DNA of 64,000 bases from Phytohabitans rumicis (GCF_011764445.1 NZ_BLPG01000001.1:5907001-5971000); one strand, 5' to 3'; numbered from the stretch's first letter, positions 42,924 to 52,610 are shown. Made by a program: numbers and translations. The notes: generated by a model not told the origin, from the sequence alone.

Positions 42924-43653
42924 CTCGTTGTTGCGCGCGACCGCGCTTGAGCGCACCTACCGCGGCGGGACCCGCGAGTTCGCCGCCCTGAAAGGCGTTT
43001 CCCTGGCCGTCGCCCCCGGCGACTGGGTGGCCATCACCGGCCCGAGCGGCTGCGGCAAGTCCACCCTGCTGCACATGTTGGGCGGGCTCGACCGGCCCGA
43101 CGCGGGCGAGGTGTGGCTGGCCGGCACCCGGCTGGACGACCAGTCGGAGAGCGGCCGGGCGCTGTTGCGGCGCCGGCACGTCGGCTTCGTGTTCCAGTTC
43201 CTCAACCTGGTGCCCACGATGACCGTCCTCGGCAACGTGGAGCTGCCCATGGTGCTGCAGGGGGTCGGGCGCCGCGATGCGCGCACCCGGGCCCTCGCCA
43301 TCCTCGACGAGCTGGGCGTCGCCGACGCCGTCGACTCGGCGCCGGCCGAGCTGTCCGGCGGCCAGCAGCAGCGGGTCGCGCTGGCCCGCGCGGTCGTACA
43401 CGGGCCGGACGTGCTGCTGGCCGACGAGCCCACGGGCGCGCTGGACTCGGCGTCCGCCGACATCGTGCTCGACCTGCTGCGCCGCCGCCACGAGGGCGGG
43501 CAGAGCATCGTGCTGGTCACCCATGATCACCGGGTGGCGGCGGCCGCCGACCGCGTCGTGACCATGCTCGACGGGGAGATCGTCGACGAGCGTGACCTGA
43601 CCGGCAAGACCGCCAAGCAGACGTACGCCAATCTGATCAACCTGGAGGGCTGA
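42916..43653 (+). CDS. ABC transporter ATPase (LolD/MacB type)
   Basis: This 245-residue ATPase has Walker A GPSGCGKST near residue 42, Q-loop FVFQFLNLVPTMTVLGNVELP typical of the MacB/LolD group, signature LSGGQQQR, Walker B VLLADEPTGALD and H-loop VTHDHRVA. It partners the FtsX-type permease that starts 3 nt after its stop. It probably powers a mechanotransmission-type exporter for a peptide or antibiotic. Confidence 0.93.
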   Translation: MTDSLLRATALERTYRGGTREFAALKGVSLAVAPGDWVAITGPSGCGKSTLLHMLGGLDRPDAGEVWLAGTRLDDQSESGRALLRRRHVGFVFQFLNLVPTMTVLGNVELPMVLQGVGRRDARTRALAILDELGVADAVDSAPAELSGGQQQRVALARAVVHGPDVLLADEPTGALDSASADIVLDLLRRRHEGGQSIVLVTHDHRVAAAADRVVTMLDGEIVDERDLTGKTAKQTYANLINLEG

Positions 43654-43656
43654 GGC

Positions 43657-45916
43657 ATGTCCGCCACCCTTCGCCTCGCGCTGTCCGGGCTGCGCGGGCG
43701 CGGCCGGATCGCCGCGGTCGCCACCGCGCTGGTGGCGGCCCTCGCCGCCGCGGCCGTCGTGGCCGGCCTGTCCGTGCAACGCCAGGGTGGCCCGCTGGTC
43801 GACGAGGTCTACCGCGAGGCCGGCCACCCCGACCTGGTCGTCTACGGCGAGCCGGGCGCGCTGGAGGCGCTGCGCGGCGACGCCGCGTTCGCCGCGACCA
43901 CGCCGGCGACGCCGTTCGTGATGGCCGAGGTCGCGCTCGGCGCCGGCTCCGTCGAGGCCCGCGTCGGTCCCGCACCGTCCACTGTGGGGCGTCCGCTGCT
44001 GCGCGCCGGCCGGTGGCCGGCCGCCGGATCCACCACCGAGGTCGTGTTCGACCGGGCCGCCGCCGTCGAGGCCGGGCTTCGCGTCGGCGATCTGGTACGA
44101 CTGACGACCGCTGGCCGCGTCGTGACCCTGACCGTCGTCGGCACCGCCGTCGACCTCACCGACTGCTTCTACCCCGACTGCGACCCGATCCGGCTCTTCG
44201 TCGACCCGGCCGGATTGGCGGCGCTGGCCCCCGACCCCGCCGAGCGTGGCACGCTGCTGATCGCCCGGCTGGCCGACCCGGACTCGGCCGACGCGGTGGC
44301 GGCCCGGATGGGCACACGCGAGGGCGTCGACGGCGTCCAGCCCTGGCCGGACACCCGCGACGACATCCTCACCGCAGAGCGCATCTTCGGTGCCGCGCTC
44401 GCCGGATTCGGCCTCTTCGTCCTGCTCGCGGCCGCCTTCGTCGTGGCCGGCACGGCCGCCGCCCGGCTGCTGTCCCGGCGCCGCGAGATCGCCCTGTTGC
44501 AGTCCGTCGGATACACCAACCGGCAGGTCATCGGCGGGCTCGTGGCCGAGACGCTGCTGCTGGGCACGGCGGGCGCGGTCGTCGGCTGGCTGGCCGGCAG
44601 CCTGCTCGCGCCGTTCCTGCAGGTCGGCATCGGCGGCGCGCTGGACCGTCCCGGGCTCAGCCTCAGCCCGGTGTCGCTGGTGATCGCGGTCGGCTTCGTC
44701 GGCCTGATCCTCATCGCCGCGACCGTGCTGCCGGCCCGGCGCGCCGCCCGCCAGCCGGTCTCGGACGTGCTGCGCGACACGCCCCGCGGGCGGCGGCGCC
44801 GGCCCGCGTCGCCCGGCTCCTGGAGCGGCTCCGGCTCGGTCCGGCGTACCGCTACGGGCTCGGGTCGGTGCTCGCCAGGCCGGGCCGGTCGGCGCTGACC
44901 GCCGCCGCGCTCGCCGTCGCCGTCGCCGCGATCGTGGTCGCCGCCGGGTTCGTGTCCACTATGGGCAAGGTGGTCGACGATTCGGCCCGCGCCGGCGACC
45001 CGTACGACGCGGTCGTCGCCCCCGAGGGAGCGCCGGCCGACCTGCCCGCCATCCTGTCCGCGATGCCGGCGGCGGCCGGCTGGTACTCGCAGGTGGACCG
45101 CCGTACGACGCTGGGCGAGGAGACGTTCCTGTCCCGGGCGATCGGCGGTGACCCGGACGACGCCGGTTTCGTGGTCCGCGAGGGCCAGCCGCTGCGGGCG
45201 GCCGGGGAGGCGCTCGCCGGGTACGGGTTCCTGCGCCGGTTCGGGCTCGACGTCGGCGACACCGTCCACATCAGAGCTGGCGAGACCCCGCTCACCCTGA
45301 GGATCGTCGGCTGGTACACCGAGACCGAGGACACCGGCGAGGTGCTGATGTACCGGGCCGAGATGCTGCCCGGCGCGACCCCGGACGCGTACCTGGTCGT
45401 CGCCCAGCCGGGCAGCACGCCGGAGGCGCTCGCCGTGGCCCTGCGCGACCGCCTCGGACCGGCCGTGACCGTGCGCGCCCGCGAGTCCGACCCCGACGAG
45501 CTCGGCGCGTTCACGAACTCGCTCCTGGCCATGGCCGTGCTCATCCTCGTGGTCAGCCTCGCGAACCTCGCCGCCGCGCTGCTGAGCGGCGCCCGGGAGC
45601 GTTCGCGCGTGCTCGGCGTGCTGCGCACGGTCGGCTTCACCGTCCGGCAGACCGTCGCGCAGTCCGCGACCGGCGGGGCCGCGCTCGGCCTGGTGGCCGG
45701 CGTGGTGGGGCTGCCCGCCGGGCTGCTCGCCCTGGGGCCCTGTCCGACCAGGCCACCGTCGCGGTCGGCATCGGGCCGGGGCTGAGCGAGCTGCCCTCCG
45801 TCGTGGTGCTGGCCGGGATCATCCCGGCGGCCGTCCTGGCGGGCGCGCTCGCCGGGGCCCTGGTGACCCGGCGCCTGGCCGGTACGCCCGCGTCCGAACT
45901 GGTCCGTTGGGAGTGA
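43657..45916 (+). pseudogene. FtsX-like ABC permease broken by two one-base frameshifts
   Basis: The first frame (ATG 43657) gives the N-terminal membrane segment, an extracytoplasmic MacB-like domain and three membrane segments (FGLFVLLAAAFVVAGTAAA, then REIALLQSVGYTNRQVIGGL). Near 44785-44805 homology continues in the next frame (LLERLRLGPAYRYGLG...) with the second half, including RSRVLGVLRTVGFTVRQTVAQ. Near 45740 it shifts again to ALSDQATVAVGIGPGLSEL and ends at TGA 45916. Both breaks correspond to loss of one base, in runs such as GGGGCCC. Restored, it is a roughly 750-residue duplicated FtsX permease. It is either a decaying gene or, more likely, a sequence error. Confidence 0.85.
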
Positions 45917-45921
45917 GTGCG

Positions 45922-47082
45922 ATGACGATGCTGCAGGAGCCGGTCGCGACCAGGTCGGCGCGCCGCCCGGAGCTGGAAGCGATCCGCGCGTTCGTGGTGA
46001 TTGGGCTGGTGCTCTTCCACTCGGCGCTGGTCTTCGACGCCCGCGACGACTTCTACGTCAAGAACGACGAGACCACCGGCGTCACGATGATCTTCGCGGG
46101 CCTCGGCGTGGTGTGGGCGATGCCGATGCTCTTCCTGATCGCCGGCCTCGGCTCGTGGCACTCGCTGCGCCGGCGCGGCCCGGGCGGGTTCGCCCGGGAA
46201 CGGCTGGGCCGGCTGGGCGTGCCGCTCGTCTTCGTGACGGTGGCGCTCGTGCCGTTTCCACAGTGGATACGGCAGGGCGCCGAGGGCTCGTACCTCGCCT
46301 TCCTGCCGCGCTTCTTCGACGTACGGCTGGAGCTGGCCGACTTCCCGTTCGTGCTGCAGGGCGAGCACTTCGAGACCGGTCACCTGTGGTTCGTGGTGCT
46401 GCTCCTGGCGTACTCGATGATGCTGGTGCCGGTCGTGGCCTGGCTCCCGCGCGACCGGGGCGAGCGGATCCGGGCCCGGCTCGGGGCGGCGGCGCGGCGG
46501 CGCGGCGCGGTGCTGCTCCCGGCGGTCCCGGTCGCCGCGATCTGTGCGGTGGTGGGCCTGGAGGAGGCGTTCGCGGGCTGGAGCCGCTGGGCGTACCTGC
46601 TGTTCTTCCTGTACGGCTTCGTGCTGGCCACCGACGAGCGGTTCCGGGCGGCGGTGCGGCGCGAGGCGGTCCCGGCGGCCGTGGTCGGCGTCGCCGCGCT
46701 CCTGGTGGGCATGCCCGCGTTCCTGGCGGCGGACGATCCGTTCACCGGCATGAGCGGGCTCGCGATCGGCGCCCGCGCGCTGTACGGCGTGGCCGGCTGG
46801 TGCGTGGTGGTCGCGATCCTCGGCCTCCTCGACCGTCCTCGTGCGGAGGGCACCGGCGGTACGCCCCGGCCGGGCTACGTGGCCACCGCGGCCCTCCCGC
46901 TGTACCTGCTGCACCAGCCGATCGTGGTCGCGGTCGCGTACGGCGTGGTCCGCTGGGACGCCCCGATCCCGGCCAAGTACGCCGTCCTCGTCGCGGTCTC
47001 GCTCACCCTGACGCTGGCCGCGTACGAGCTATTGGTCCGCCGTACCCGGGTAACCCGGTACCTGTTTGGGATGCGCTCTTGA
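45922..47082 (+). CDS. Membrane acyltransferase family 3 protein
   Basis: The protein has 386 residues and about ten transmembrane segments. The opening RRPELEAIRAFVVIGLVLFHSALVF has the catalytic His of acyltransferase-3/OPG-C-like enzymes, followed by GVVWAMPMLFLIAGLGSW and LWFVVLLLAYSMMLV. It ends PLYLLHQPIVVAVAY. It transfers an acyl group to an extracytoplasmic acceptor that cannot be named. ATG 45922 lies 5 nt after the restored permease stop, so it may belong to the padR-ABC operon. Confidence 0.85.
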   Translation: MTMLQEPVATRSARRPELEAIRAFVVIGLVLFHSALVFDARDDFYVKNDETTGVTMIFAGLGVVWAMPMLFLIAGLGSWHSLRRRGPGGFARERLGRLGVPLVFVTVALVPFPQWIRQGAEGSYLAFLPRFFDVRLELADFPFVLQGEHFETGHLWFVVLLLAYSMMLVPVVAWLPRDRGERIRARLGAAARRRGAVLLPAVPVAAICAVVGLEEAFAGWSRWAYLLFFLYGFVLATDERFRAAVRREAVPAAVVGVAALLVGMPAFLAADDPFTGMSGLAIGARALYGVAGWCVVVAILGLLDRPRAEGTGGTPRPGYVATAALPLYLLHQPIVVAVAYGVVRWDAPIPAKYAVLVAVSLTLTLAAYELLVRRTRVTRYLFGMRS

Positions 47083-47107
47083 GCGTTGGCCGGCTATCTT
47101 CATCGGC

Positions 47108-47422
47108 ATGAGTCGACGGGTAGCCGGCCTGCCACTGTTGGTGGCGCTGCTCGTCACGCTCTTCGGCGTGCCGCAGCCGGCGGCGCTCCCGCCGGTCGCC
47201 CCGTCGACCAGCGCGATCAAGGCGGCGGTCGCCACCGGCGTGCCGACCGCGGTGGCCGCGCCGGAGCTGAGCACCTTCGGCCTGGCGGCGGCCACCGCCA
47301 CGCTGCCGCCGCCGCCGGCCGGCTGGTCCACCGCGGTCCGCTCCACAGTGGACACGATTGCCGTCACGTATCTCCTCGCTTACCGGGGTCGGGCCCCGCC
47401 GTCGTACGGCGTACCCGTCTAA
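47108..47422 (+). CDS. Small putative secreted protein upstream of secDF
   Basis: This 104-residue protein opens with a signal-peptide-like segment (RVAGLPLLVALLVTLFGVP), then an Ala/Pro/Val-rich body (AAVATGVPTAVAAPELST, ATATLPPPPAGW). Third codon positions are mostly G/C, as in real genes here. No ribosome site is clear at ATG 47108 and I know of no family. It may be a secreted peptide or spurious. Confidence 0.5.
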   Translation: MSRRVAGLPLLVALLVTLFGVPQPAALPPVAPSTSAIKAAVATGVPTAVAAPELSTFGLAAATATLPPPPAGWSTAVRSTVDTIAVTYLLAYRGRAPPSYGVPV

Positions 47423-47458
47423 GTCCCGATCCCTTTCCACAGAAGCGAGGAACCCATC

Positions 47459-49633
47459 GTGTCGCGCGCCAATGCCGCGCGCGCAATTCTCGCCCTGGTC
47501 GTGCTTGTCGTGTCCGGATGGCTCATCGCCGTCCGGCCGGTGCGGCTCGGGTTGGACCTGCGCGGCGGTACCCAGATAGTGCTTCAGACCAAGGACGGCG
47601 AACTGGCCAAGGCCAACGCCCAGACCACGGACCAGGCGGTGGAGGTGCTCCGCCGCCGGGTGGACGCGCTCGGCCTGTCCGAGCCCACCCTGACCCGCGC
47701 CGGCGACCGCCGGATCATCGTCGAACTGCCCGGCGTCGGCGAGCCGCGGGAAGCCGCCGAGGTGATCGGCCGTACCGCGCAGCTGACGTTCCGGCCGGTG
47801 CTCGGCCTCGCGTCCACTCAGGACGCTGGCGAGTTGGTGCTGCCGGACGAGCGGGGGGAGCGGCTCCGGCTCGGCCCGGCCGCGCTCGCCGGCCAGCAGG
47901 TGGAGGGCGCGGAGGCGGCGCCCGGCCAGGTCGGCGGCTGGGAGATCCGGCTCGCGTTCCGGGACGCCGGGGTCGGCGCCTGGGCGAAGCTCACCGGCAC
48001 CGCCGCCTGCGCGCCGCAGGGCGACCCGACCCGACGCGTCGCCGTCGTGCTGGACCAGCAGGTGCTGGTGTCCGCGGAGGTCTCCGCCGATACGCCGTGC
48101 GAGGTGGGCAACACCGCCGGCACCGCCCGGATCACCGGACAGTTCACGGGCGAGGAGGCCAAGGAGCTGGCCCTGCTGATCCAGGCCGGCGCGCTGCCCG
48201 TACCCGTGGAGATCATCGAGCAGCGCACGGTCGGCCCGACGCTGGGCCAGGCGGCGATCGACGCGTCCGCGCGGGCCGCGATCCTCGGCGTGCTGGCCAC
48301 GGCGGTGTTCGTCATCGCCGTGTACCGGCTGGTGGGCGCCCTGGCCGCGGCGGCGCTCGGCGCGTACGGGCTCATCTCGTACGCCACGCTGCTCGCCCTC
48401 GGTGCCACGCTGACACTGCCCGGACTCGCCGGGTTCGTGCTGGCGATCGGCATGGCGATGGACGCCAACGTGCTGGCGTTCGAGCGGGCCCGCGAGGAGT
48501 TCGCCACCGGGCGGCGCTCGCTGGGTACGGCCATGCGGGTCGGGTTCGCCCGCGCCCGCTCGGCGATCGTCGACTCCAACGTCACCACCCTGCTGGCGGC
48601 CGCGCTGCTGTTCTTCCTCGCCTCCGGACCCGTACGCGGCTTCGGCGTCACGCTCACCGTGGGCGTGCTCGTGTCGCTCTTCACCGCGCTCGTGCTGACC
48701 CGGGCGCTCGCCGAGGGCGCGCTGCGCCGGGCCAGGCCACGGTGGAGCGGCATCGCCCACAGCGGCTGGGTCCGCCGGGCCATCGCGCGCCGGAATCCGG
48801 ACCTCATGGGCCGGCGCCGCCGGTGGCTGGTCGTCTCCGCGGTCGCCGTGGCGCTCGCGGTGACCGGCATCGCCGTGCGCGGGCTCAACGTGGGAGTGGA
48901 GTTCAGCGGGGGCCGGCTCGTGACGTACTCGACGAGCAGCCCGCTCTCGGCGGACGCCGCGCGCGCCGCGGTGGCGGACGCCGGACTGCCCCGCGCCGTC
49001 GTGACCTCGCTGTCGGACGGCATCAGCGTCCGCGCGGGCCGCTTCGACGACCAGACCGAGACCCGGGTACGCCAGGAGCTGGCGCAGGCCGGCGGCGGCG
49101 ACGTGCAGCGGCAGCGCGACGAGTCGATCGGGCCGAGCCTGGGCGCGGAACTGCGGCGCAAGGCGGTGCTCGCGTTGCTGGTGGCGCTCGGGGTGCAGCT
49201 GGTGTACCTGGCGGTGCGCTTTCGCTGGCGGTGGGGCGTGTCGGCCGTGGTGGCGATGGGGCACGACGTGGTGCTGCTGGTCGGCGCGTTCGCGTGGCTG
49301 GGCCGGCCGGTCGACGGCGTGTTTCTGGCGGCGCTGCTGACCGTCATCGGGTATTCGGTCAACGACTCCGTGGTGGTCTTCGACCGGATCCGCGAACTGG
49401 TCCGCGCGCGCAAACGGACGCCATTCGCGGCGGTGGCCAACCAGGCATGCCTGCAAACCATTCCGCGCACGGTCAACACCGGCCTGGGGGCGGTCTTCGT
49501 CCTGGTGGCGCTGGCGTCGCTGGGCGCCGACTCCCTGGTCGACTTCGCTCTCGCGTTGCTCATCGGCGTGGGTGTCGGCACGTACTCGTCCGTCTTCGTC
49601 GCCACCCCATTAGCCGTCGAACTATCCCGCTAG
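47459..49633 (+). CDS. secDF: Fused protein translocase subunit SecDF
   Basis: This 724-residue fusion uses the proton gradient to complete Sec export. The SecD half has LGLDLRGGTQIVLQ (about residues 30-44), the P1 region with LRRRVDALGLSEPTLTRAG, and membrane helices with AMAMDANVLAFERAREE. The SecF half begins near 450 (GLNVGVEFSGGRLV) and has GYSVNDSVVVFDRIREL and NQACLQTIPRTVNT. The paired Asp/Arg residues in the membrane are those needed for proton use. GTG 47459 has GCGAGGA upstream. Actinobacteria usually have separate secD and secF near yajC, so this single-gene form is probably an extra copy. Confidence 0.93.
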   Translation: MSRANAARAILALVVLVVSGWLIAVRPVRLGLDLRGGTQIVLQTKDGELAKANAQTTDQAVEVLRRRVDALGLSEPTLTRAGDRRIIVELPGVGEPREAAEVIGRTAQLTFRPVLGLASTQDAGELVLPDERGERLRLGPAALAGQQVEGAEAAPGQVGGWEIRLAFRDAGVGAWAKLTGTAACAPQGDPTRRVAVVLDQQVLVSAEVSADTPCEVGNTAGTARITGQFTGEEAKELALLIQAGALPVPVEIIEQRTVGPTLGQAAIDASARAAILGVLATAVFVIAVYRLVGALAAAALGAYGLISYATLLALGATLTLPGLAGFVLAIGMAMDANVLAFERAREEFATGRRSLGTAMRVGFARARSAIVDSNVTTLLAAALLFFLASGPVRGFGVTLTVGVLVSLFTALVLTRALAEGALRRARPRWSGIAHSGWVRRAIARRNPDLMGRRRRWLVVSAVAVALAVTGIAVRGLNVGVEFSGGRLVTYSTSSPLSADAARAAVADAGLPRAVVTSLSDGISVRAGRFDDQTETRVRQELAQAGGGDVQRQRDESIGPSLGAELRRKAVLALLVALGVQLVYLAVRFRWRWGVSAVVAMGHDVVLLVGAFAWLGRPVDGVFLAALLTVIGYSVNDSVVVFDRIRELVRARKRTPFAAVANQACLQTIPRTVNTGLGAVFVLVALASLGADSLVDFALALLIGVGVGTYSSVFVATPLAVELSR

Positions 49634-49730
49634 CAGCAATTGTCGTACGCCTGTGCGGGCTCCCTTTTGGTCGTAGGATGTCAATTGACGTCGTCTTGGA
49701 AAGGGTTTACCTACGGCCACAGGGGAGTCC

Positions 49731-49949
49731 ATGCTTCCTCTCTATGTCGAACCTGACCCGTCTGTCTCGCCAACGCCCAGTAATCGTCTAATTGAAGTCG
49801 ACCCCGGGATCGGCGTGGCGGCGCTCCAGTCGGCGGACCTGTCGGCCGACCCAACGACGGCGTGGACGCTCGGGCAGCATGTCGTCTTGGCTGACGGAAC
49901 ACGCGCGTACTGGGACGGCGACCACTGGCGGGACGGCGAAGCGCCATAG
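49731..49949 (+). CDS. Small hypothetical protein
   Basis: This 72-residue protein starts at ATG 49731, with AGGGGAG just upstream and a weak TTGACG-N17-TACCTA promoter-like pair at 49685. The first 25 codons have lower GC3 than the rest. The C-terminal part (TAWTLGQHVVLADGTRAYWDGDHWRDGEAP) is Trp/Asp-rich, a pattern of small beta domains. No family is known to me. Confidence 0.6.
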   Translation: MLPLYVEPDPSVSPTPSNRLIEVDPGIGVAALQSADLSADPTTAWTLGQHVVLADGTRAYWDGDHWRDGEAP

Positions 49950-49985
49950 CGCACAGCGAGATCGCACGGTGCTAGGGTGCCGCAG

Positions 49986-50456
49986 GTGACCGACGCAGAC
50001 GTGCACCTTGTCGCCCAGCCGCGTATCGACACCGTCGTGACGGAGTTCCAGTCCGAGGCCCGCCGGCTGCGGAGCGACTACGCCGGGTTTGCCTGGATCG
50101 GCGACGAGCCCGACGCCGAGAGCGGCATGATGGGGCAGGACTACCAGCACCGCACCGTGGACTCGCAGCTCTTCCTGCCCGACACCCACTGGTACAACGG
50201 GGACGCGCTGGACGACGCCGAGGTGCAGGTGACCGTGGGCTTGGTGCAGGTGCCCGGCACCGGGCGGGGCACACAGGGCCTGGTGGGTGCGATCGCCGAG
50301 CCCGAGGTCAACTTCTTCGAGCACCCGGACAACGCCGGCGGGGTCGGCGTGTGCCTGGGCCTGCGCGGCGAGATCTGGTCCAACGTCGGCCTGTCGTACC
50401 GGGTGACGGTGGTGTCCAACCCCGATGCCATCGTCCGGGTCGGCGAGACCGAGTAA
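49986..50456 (+). CDS. Hypothetical protein
   Basis: This 156-residue soluble protein is not recognised. It starts at GTG 49986 with AGGG eight nt upstream (an earlier GTG at 49977 is closer to AGGG). It opens DADVHLVAQPRIDTVVTEFQ, has DYAGFAWIGDEPDAES and GLVGAIAEPEVNFFEHPDN, and ends with beta strands (LSYRVTVVSNPDAIVRVG). No cysteine motif, signal peptide or membrane segment was seen. It is adjacent to but divergent in sequence from the small gene at 49731. Confidence 0.7.
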   Translation: MTDADVHLVAQPRIDTVVTEFQSEARRLRSDYAGFAWIGDEPDAESGMMGQDYQHRTVDSQLFLPDTHWYNGDALDDAEVQVTVGLVQVPGTGRGTQGLVGAIAEPEVNFFEHPDNAGGVGVCLGLRGEIWSNVGLSYRVTVVSNPDAIVRVGETE

Positions 50457-51128
50457 CTAGCGGGCGCCTACCGACGGCTGGCTCTCCGCCGCGGACGCAT
50501 TGATCGTCGCCTCGACGTCGGCGATGGCGCCGGCGAGCAGCTGGCGGAGCGCCTCGTCCGGGTCCACGACGCACGCGCGGGCGATCCCCGGCACCGCGAA
50601 CTCGACGGTCCGCGGCGCGCCGTGCCGCTGGAACATGCGGCGGGACACCGACACGTCGTGGGTGAACCGGTATGCCCAGCGCGCCGCCAGCGGTGCCCGC
50701 AGCAACGCCTCGCGGCTGGTCTCGTCGAGGCTGCCCGGCGGCCGCCCGTCGAGCTGGGCGAGCACCCGGTTGCAGCTCAGCAGCGAGACCGCCATCGCGT
50801 TTTGCAGCTCGGCCGAGACCACCGGCAGGGCGGTGGCCGCCGCCCGCAGCGCGATCCGGGCGTCGACGCGCACGTCGTCGCTGGTCAGCCCGATGACGGA
50901 CGGGATCATGGGAGCCAGCCGCTGGCGGCCGGCGTCGCTGGTGTGGTCGTTGACGAGCCGCGCGAGGGAGGCCAGCAGCGGGTGGGTGCAGGCGGGATGG
51001 TCACTCCACCGCTCACCGGCGAGGAACGACGCCATCTCCATGAAACAGGCGCCCTTGCGCGGGTTGCGATGCTTGCCCCGGGACAGCACCGGCACCAGCT
51101 CGGGTAGGTGGGCCTCTATGATCGACAT
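50457..51128 (-). CDS. Hypothetical protein of an actinobacterial family
   Basis: This 223-residue soluble protein begins VLSRGKHRNPRKGACFMEMASF, continues LAGERWSDHPACTHPLLASLAR and has RQRLAPMIPSVIGLTSDD. The Cys residues in GACFMEM and PACTHP are conspicuous and could bind metal, but no known motif fits. The remainder is helical. From memory, similar proteins occur across actinomycetes, with no known function. ATG 51128 has GAGGGG upstream. Its end meets the preceding + strand stop without a gap. Confidence 0.75.
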   Translation of the reverse strand: MSIIEAHLPELVPVLSRGKHRNPRKGACFMEMASFLAGERWSDHPACTHPLLASLARLVNDHTSDAGRQRLAPMIPSVIGLTSDDVRVDARIALRAAATALPVVSAELQNAMAVSLLSCNRVLAQLDGRPPGSLDETSREALLRAPLAARWAYRFTHDVSVSRRMFQRHGAPRTVEFAVPGIARACVVDPDEALRQLLAGAIADVEATINASAAESQPSVGAR

Positions 51129-51176
51129 GCAGCACCCCTCTGGTTTCTCTCAGTGTCCCTCAGCACAGCCGATCCG

Positions 51177-51608
51177 TCACCCGGTCGGCCTCTCCTGGGG
51201 GAGAGGGCGGACCCAGCGGGTCCAGGTCGGGTCCGGCGCGTAGCCGGCCGTCCGGTACAGCTGGTGGGCGTCCGGATTGGCGTCGTCGACCATCGCGTCG
51301 GCGCGCCGGCCGCCCAGCGCGGCGAAGCGGCCGGCGGCGGCGTCCAGCAGGGCCCGGCCGATGCCCTGGCGGCGGTGGTCGGGGGCGACGGCGAGCCGGT
51401 AGATGTGGCAGCGCCAGCCGTCCCAGCCCGCGATCACCGTGCCGATCATGATGCCGTCCCGCTCGGCGATCAGCACGGACTCCGGGTCGTGCTTCAGGAG
51501 GCGGGTCACCCCGTCGATGTCGTCGCTGACGCTGGTGCCGTGGGCGGCCGCCGCCCAGAACCGGAGGAGCGCGTCCGCGTCGTCGAGCCGTCCGCTGCGA
51601 ATCTTCAC
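51177..51608 (-). CDS. GNAT-family N-acetyltransferase
   Basis: This 143-residue GNAT fold has strand 4 and the acetyl-CoA loop CHIYRLAVAPDHRRQGIGRAL (the Q/R-x-x-G-x-A motif) and the final NPDAHQLYRTAGYAPD. It starts at GTG 51608 with GGGGAGAG upstream. The frame continues upstream to 51719 without domain content. The substrate is unknown. Confidence 0.88.
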   Translation of the reverse strand: MKIRSGRLDDADALLRFWAAAAHGTSVSDDIDGVTRLLKHDPESVLIAERDGIMIGTVIAGWDGWRCHIYRLAVAPDHRRQGIGRALLDAAAGRFAALGGRRADAMVDDANPDAHQLYRTAGYAPDPTWTRWVRPLPQERPTG

Positions 51609-51708
51609 GGATAAACTCTCCCCGACGATGTAGAGATCGCCCAGCGCGCTCCGACCTACCCGTGCGAGGTGCCCGATCGGGGGCGCCGGACCCATGAGGG
51701 GTGTAGTC

Positions 51709-52065
51709 GTGAAGTACATGTTGCTGATCTACCAGAACCAGGCCGACTTCCAGGCCCTGTCCGAGGACGAGAAGAACGACGTGATGAACGAGGTCGGCGA
51801 GATCATGACAGAGCTGACCAAGTCGGGCGAATGGGTCGACGGGCAGGCGCTACACGCGCCAGAGACCGCCAAGACAATCCGGGTACGCGGTGGCGTGCCA
51901 GCGGTCACCGACGGCCCGTTCATCGAGGCCAAGGAGCAACTGGCCGGCCTGTGCGTCTTCGAGTGCGACAGCGTCGAGCGGGCCGTCGAGATCGGCAAGC
52001 GGTGGCCGGACGCCCGCTACTGGGCCGTAGAGATCCGCCCTCTGATCGACATCCCAGCCGAGTAG
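51709..52065 (+). CDS. YCII/DGPF-domain protein
   Basis: This 118-residue ferredoxin-fold protein begins KYMLLIYQNQAD and contains VTDGPFIEAKEQLAGL, the DGPF signature, and ends YWAVEIRPLIDI. Such proteins usually sit next to an ECF sigma factor; none is adjacent here. GTG 51709 has AGGGG upstream and is preferred to ATG 51694. The function in the family is not established. Confidence 0.88.
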   Translation: MKYMLLIYQNQADFQALSEDEKNDVMNEVGEIMTELTKSGEWVDGQALHAPETAKTIRVRGGVPAVTDGPFIEAKEQLAGLCVFECDSVERAVEIGKRWPDARYWAVEIRPLIDIPAE

Positions 52066-52068
52066 GGC

Positions 52069-52124
52069 TGCAAGGAAGGGCACCTTGTTATCGCTTTTTG
52101 CATAACAAGGTGCCCTTCCTTGCA
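52069..52124. repeat. Palindrome family B, copy B6 (perfect arms)
   Basis: TGCAAGGAAGGGCACCTTGT... and its exact complement form 23-bp arms around the loop CGCTTTTTGC. It is the most perfect copy and lies between the convergent YCII gene and the last gene of the mce operon, so it could end both transcripts. Confidence 0.9.
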
Positions 52125-52125
52125 C

Positions 52126-52599
52126 TCAGATGGCGGCGGCGTCGGACACTCTCCACTCGCCGTTGACAGGGACCATCGTGAGCACGACCCGGTTCTGGTC
52201 GACCTTCTCGCCGGCCGTGTTGATGTTCCGGCGGTACTGGTTGAGGTAGAGCAGGAGTTCGACCCGGTCGCCGCTGGCGCTCACCACGCCGGTGGCGGAG
52301 ACCTCGGCCAGCACCACCGCCTGCTCCTTCGTGGCGGTGGCCTTCAGGGCCGCGGTCGTCTGGGCGTACTCGTCGGCGAAGGAGCCGGTGACGAAGAGCC
52401 GCCCGTTCGCGACGCTGGTGTCGAAGGTGCGGTAGTCGTACGAGAAGATCGCCTTCGCGGCCGGGTTGGCGGCGGCGAGGGACTGCCGCACGGCGGTTTC
52501 GCGCTGGTCGGCGCGGTGGTGGGCGTACCAGCCGGCGCCGGCGGCGCCCGCGGCGAGCGCGGCCGCGACCGCGAGTACGGGGATCAGCCTGAGCTTCAT
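52126..52599 (-). CDS. Mce-associated membrane protein (last gene of the operon)
   Basis: This 157-residue protein has one N-terminal transmembrane segment (LIPVLAVAAALAAGAAGAGW) and a 130-residue extracytoplasmic domain typical of Mce-associated (Mam) proteins: AKAIFSYDYRTFDTSVANGR, GSFADEYAQTTAAL and a closing WRVSDAAA strand. Mam proteins stabilise the Mce complex in the envelope. ATG 52599 follows GGAG. Its start is 11 nt downstream of the stop of the other Mam gene. Confidence 0.85.
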   Translation of the reverse strand: MKLRLIPVLAVAAALAAGAAGAGWYAHHRADQRETAVRQSLAAANPAAKAIFSYDYRTFDTSVANGRLFVTGSFADEYAQTTAALKATATKEQAVVLAEVSATGVVSASGDRVELLLYLNQYRRNINTAGEKVDQNRVVLTMVPVNGEWRVSDAAAI

Positions 52600-52610
52600 C
52601 GAAGGCACTC

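Noticed and set aside
47003-49456. An 817-codon minus-strand open frame and a 901-codon plus frame over secDF
   Set aside because: Both are shadows of secDF and the small gene before it. They lack domains, and their composition (His/Arg/Gly-rich) is typical of alternate frames in this genome.
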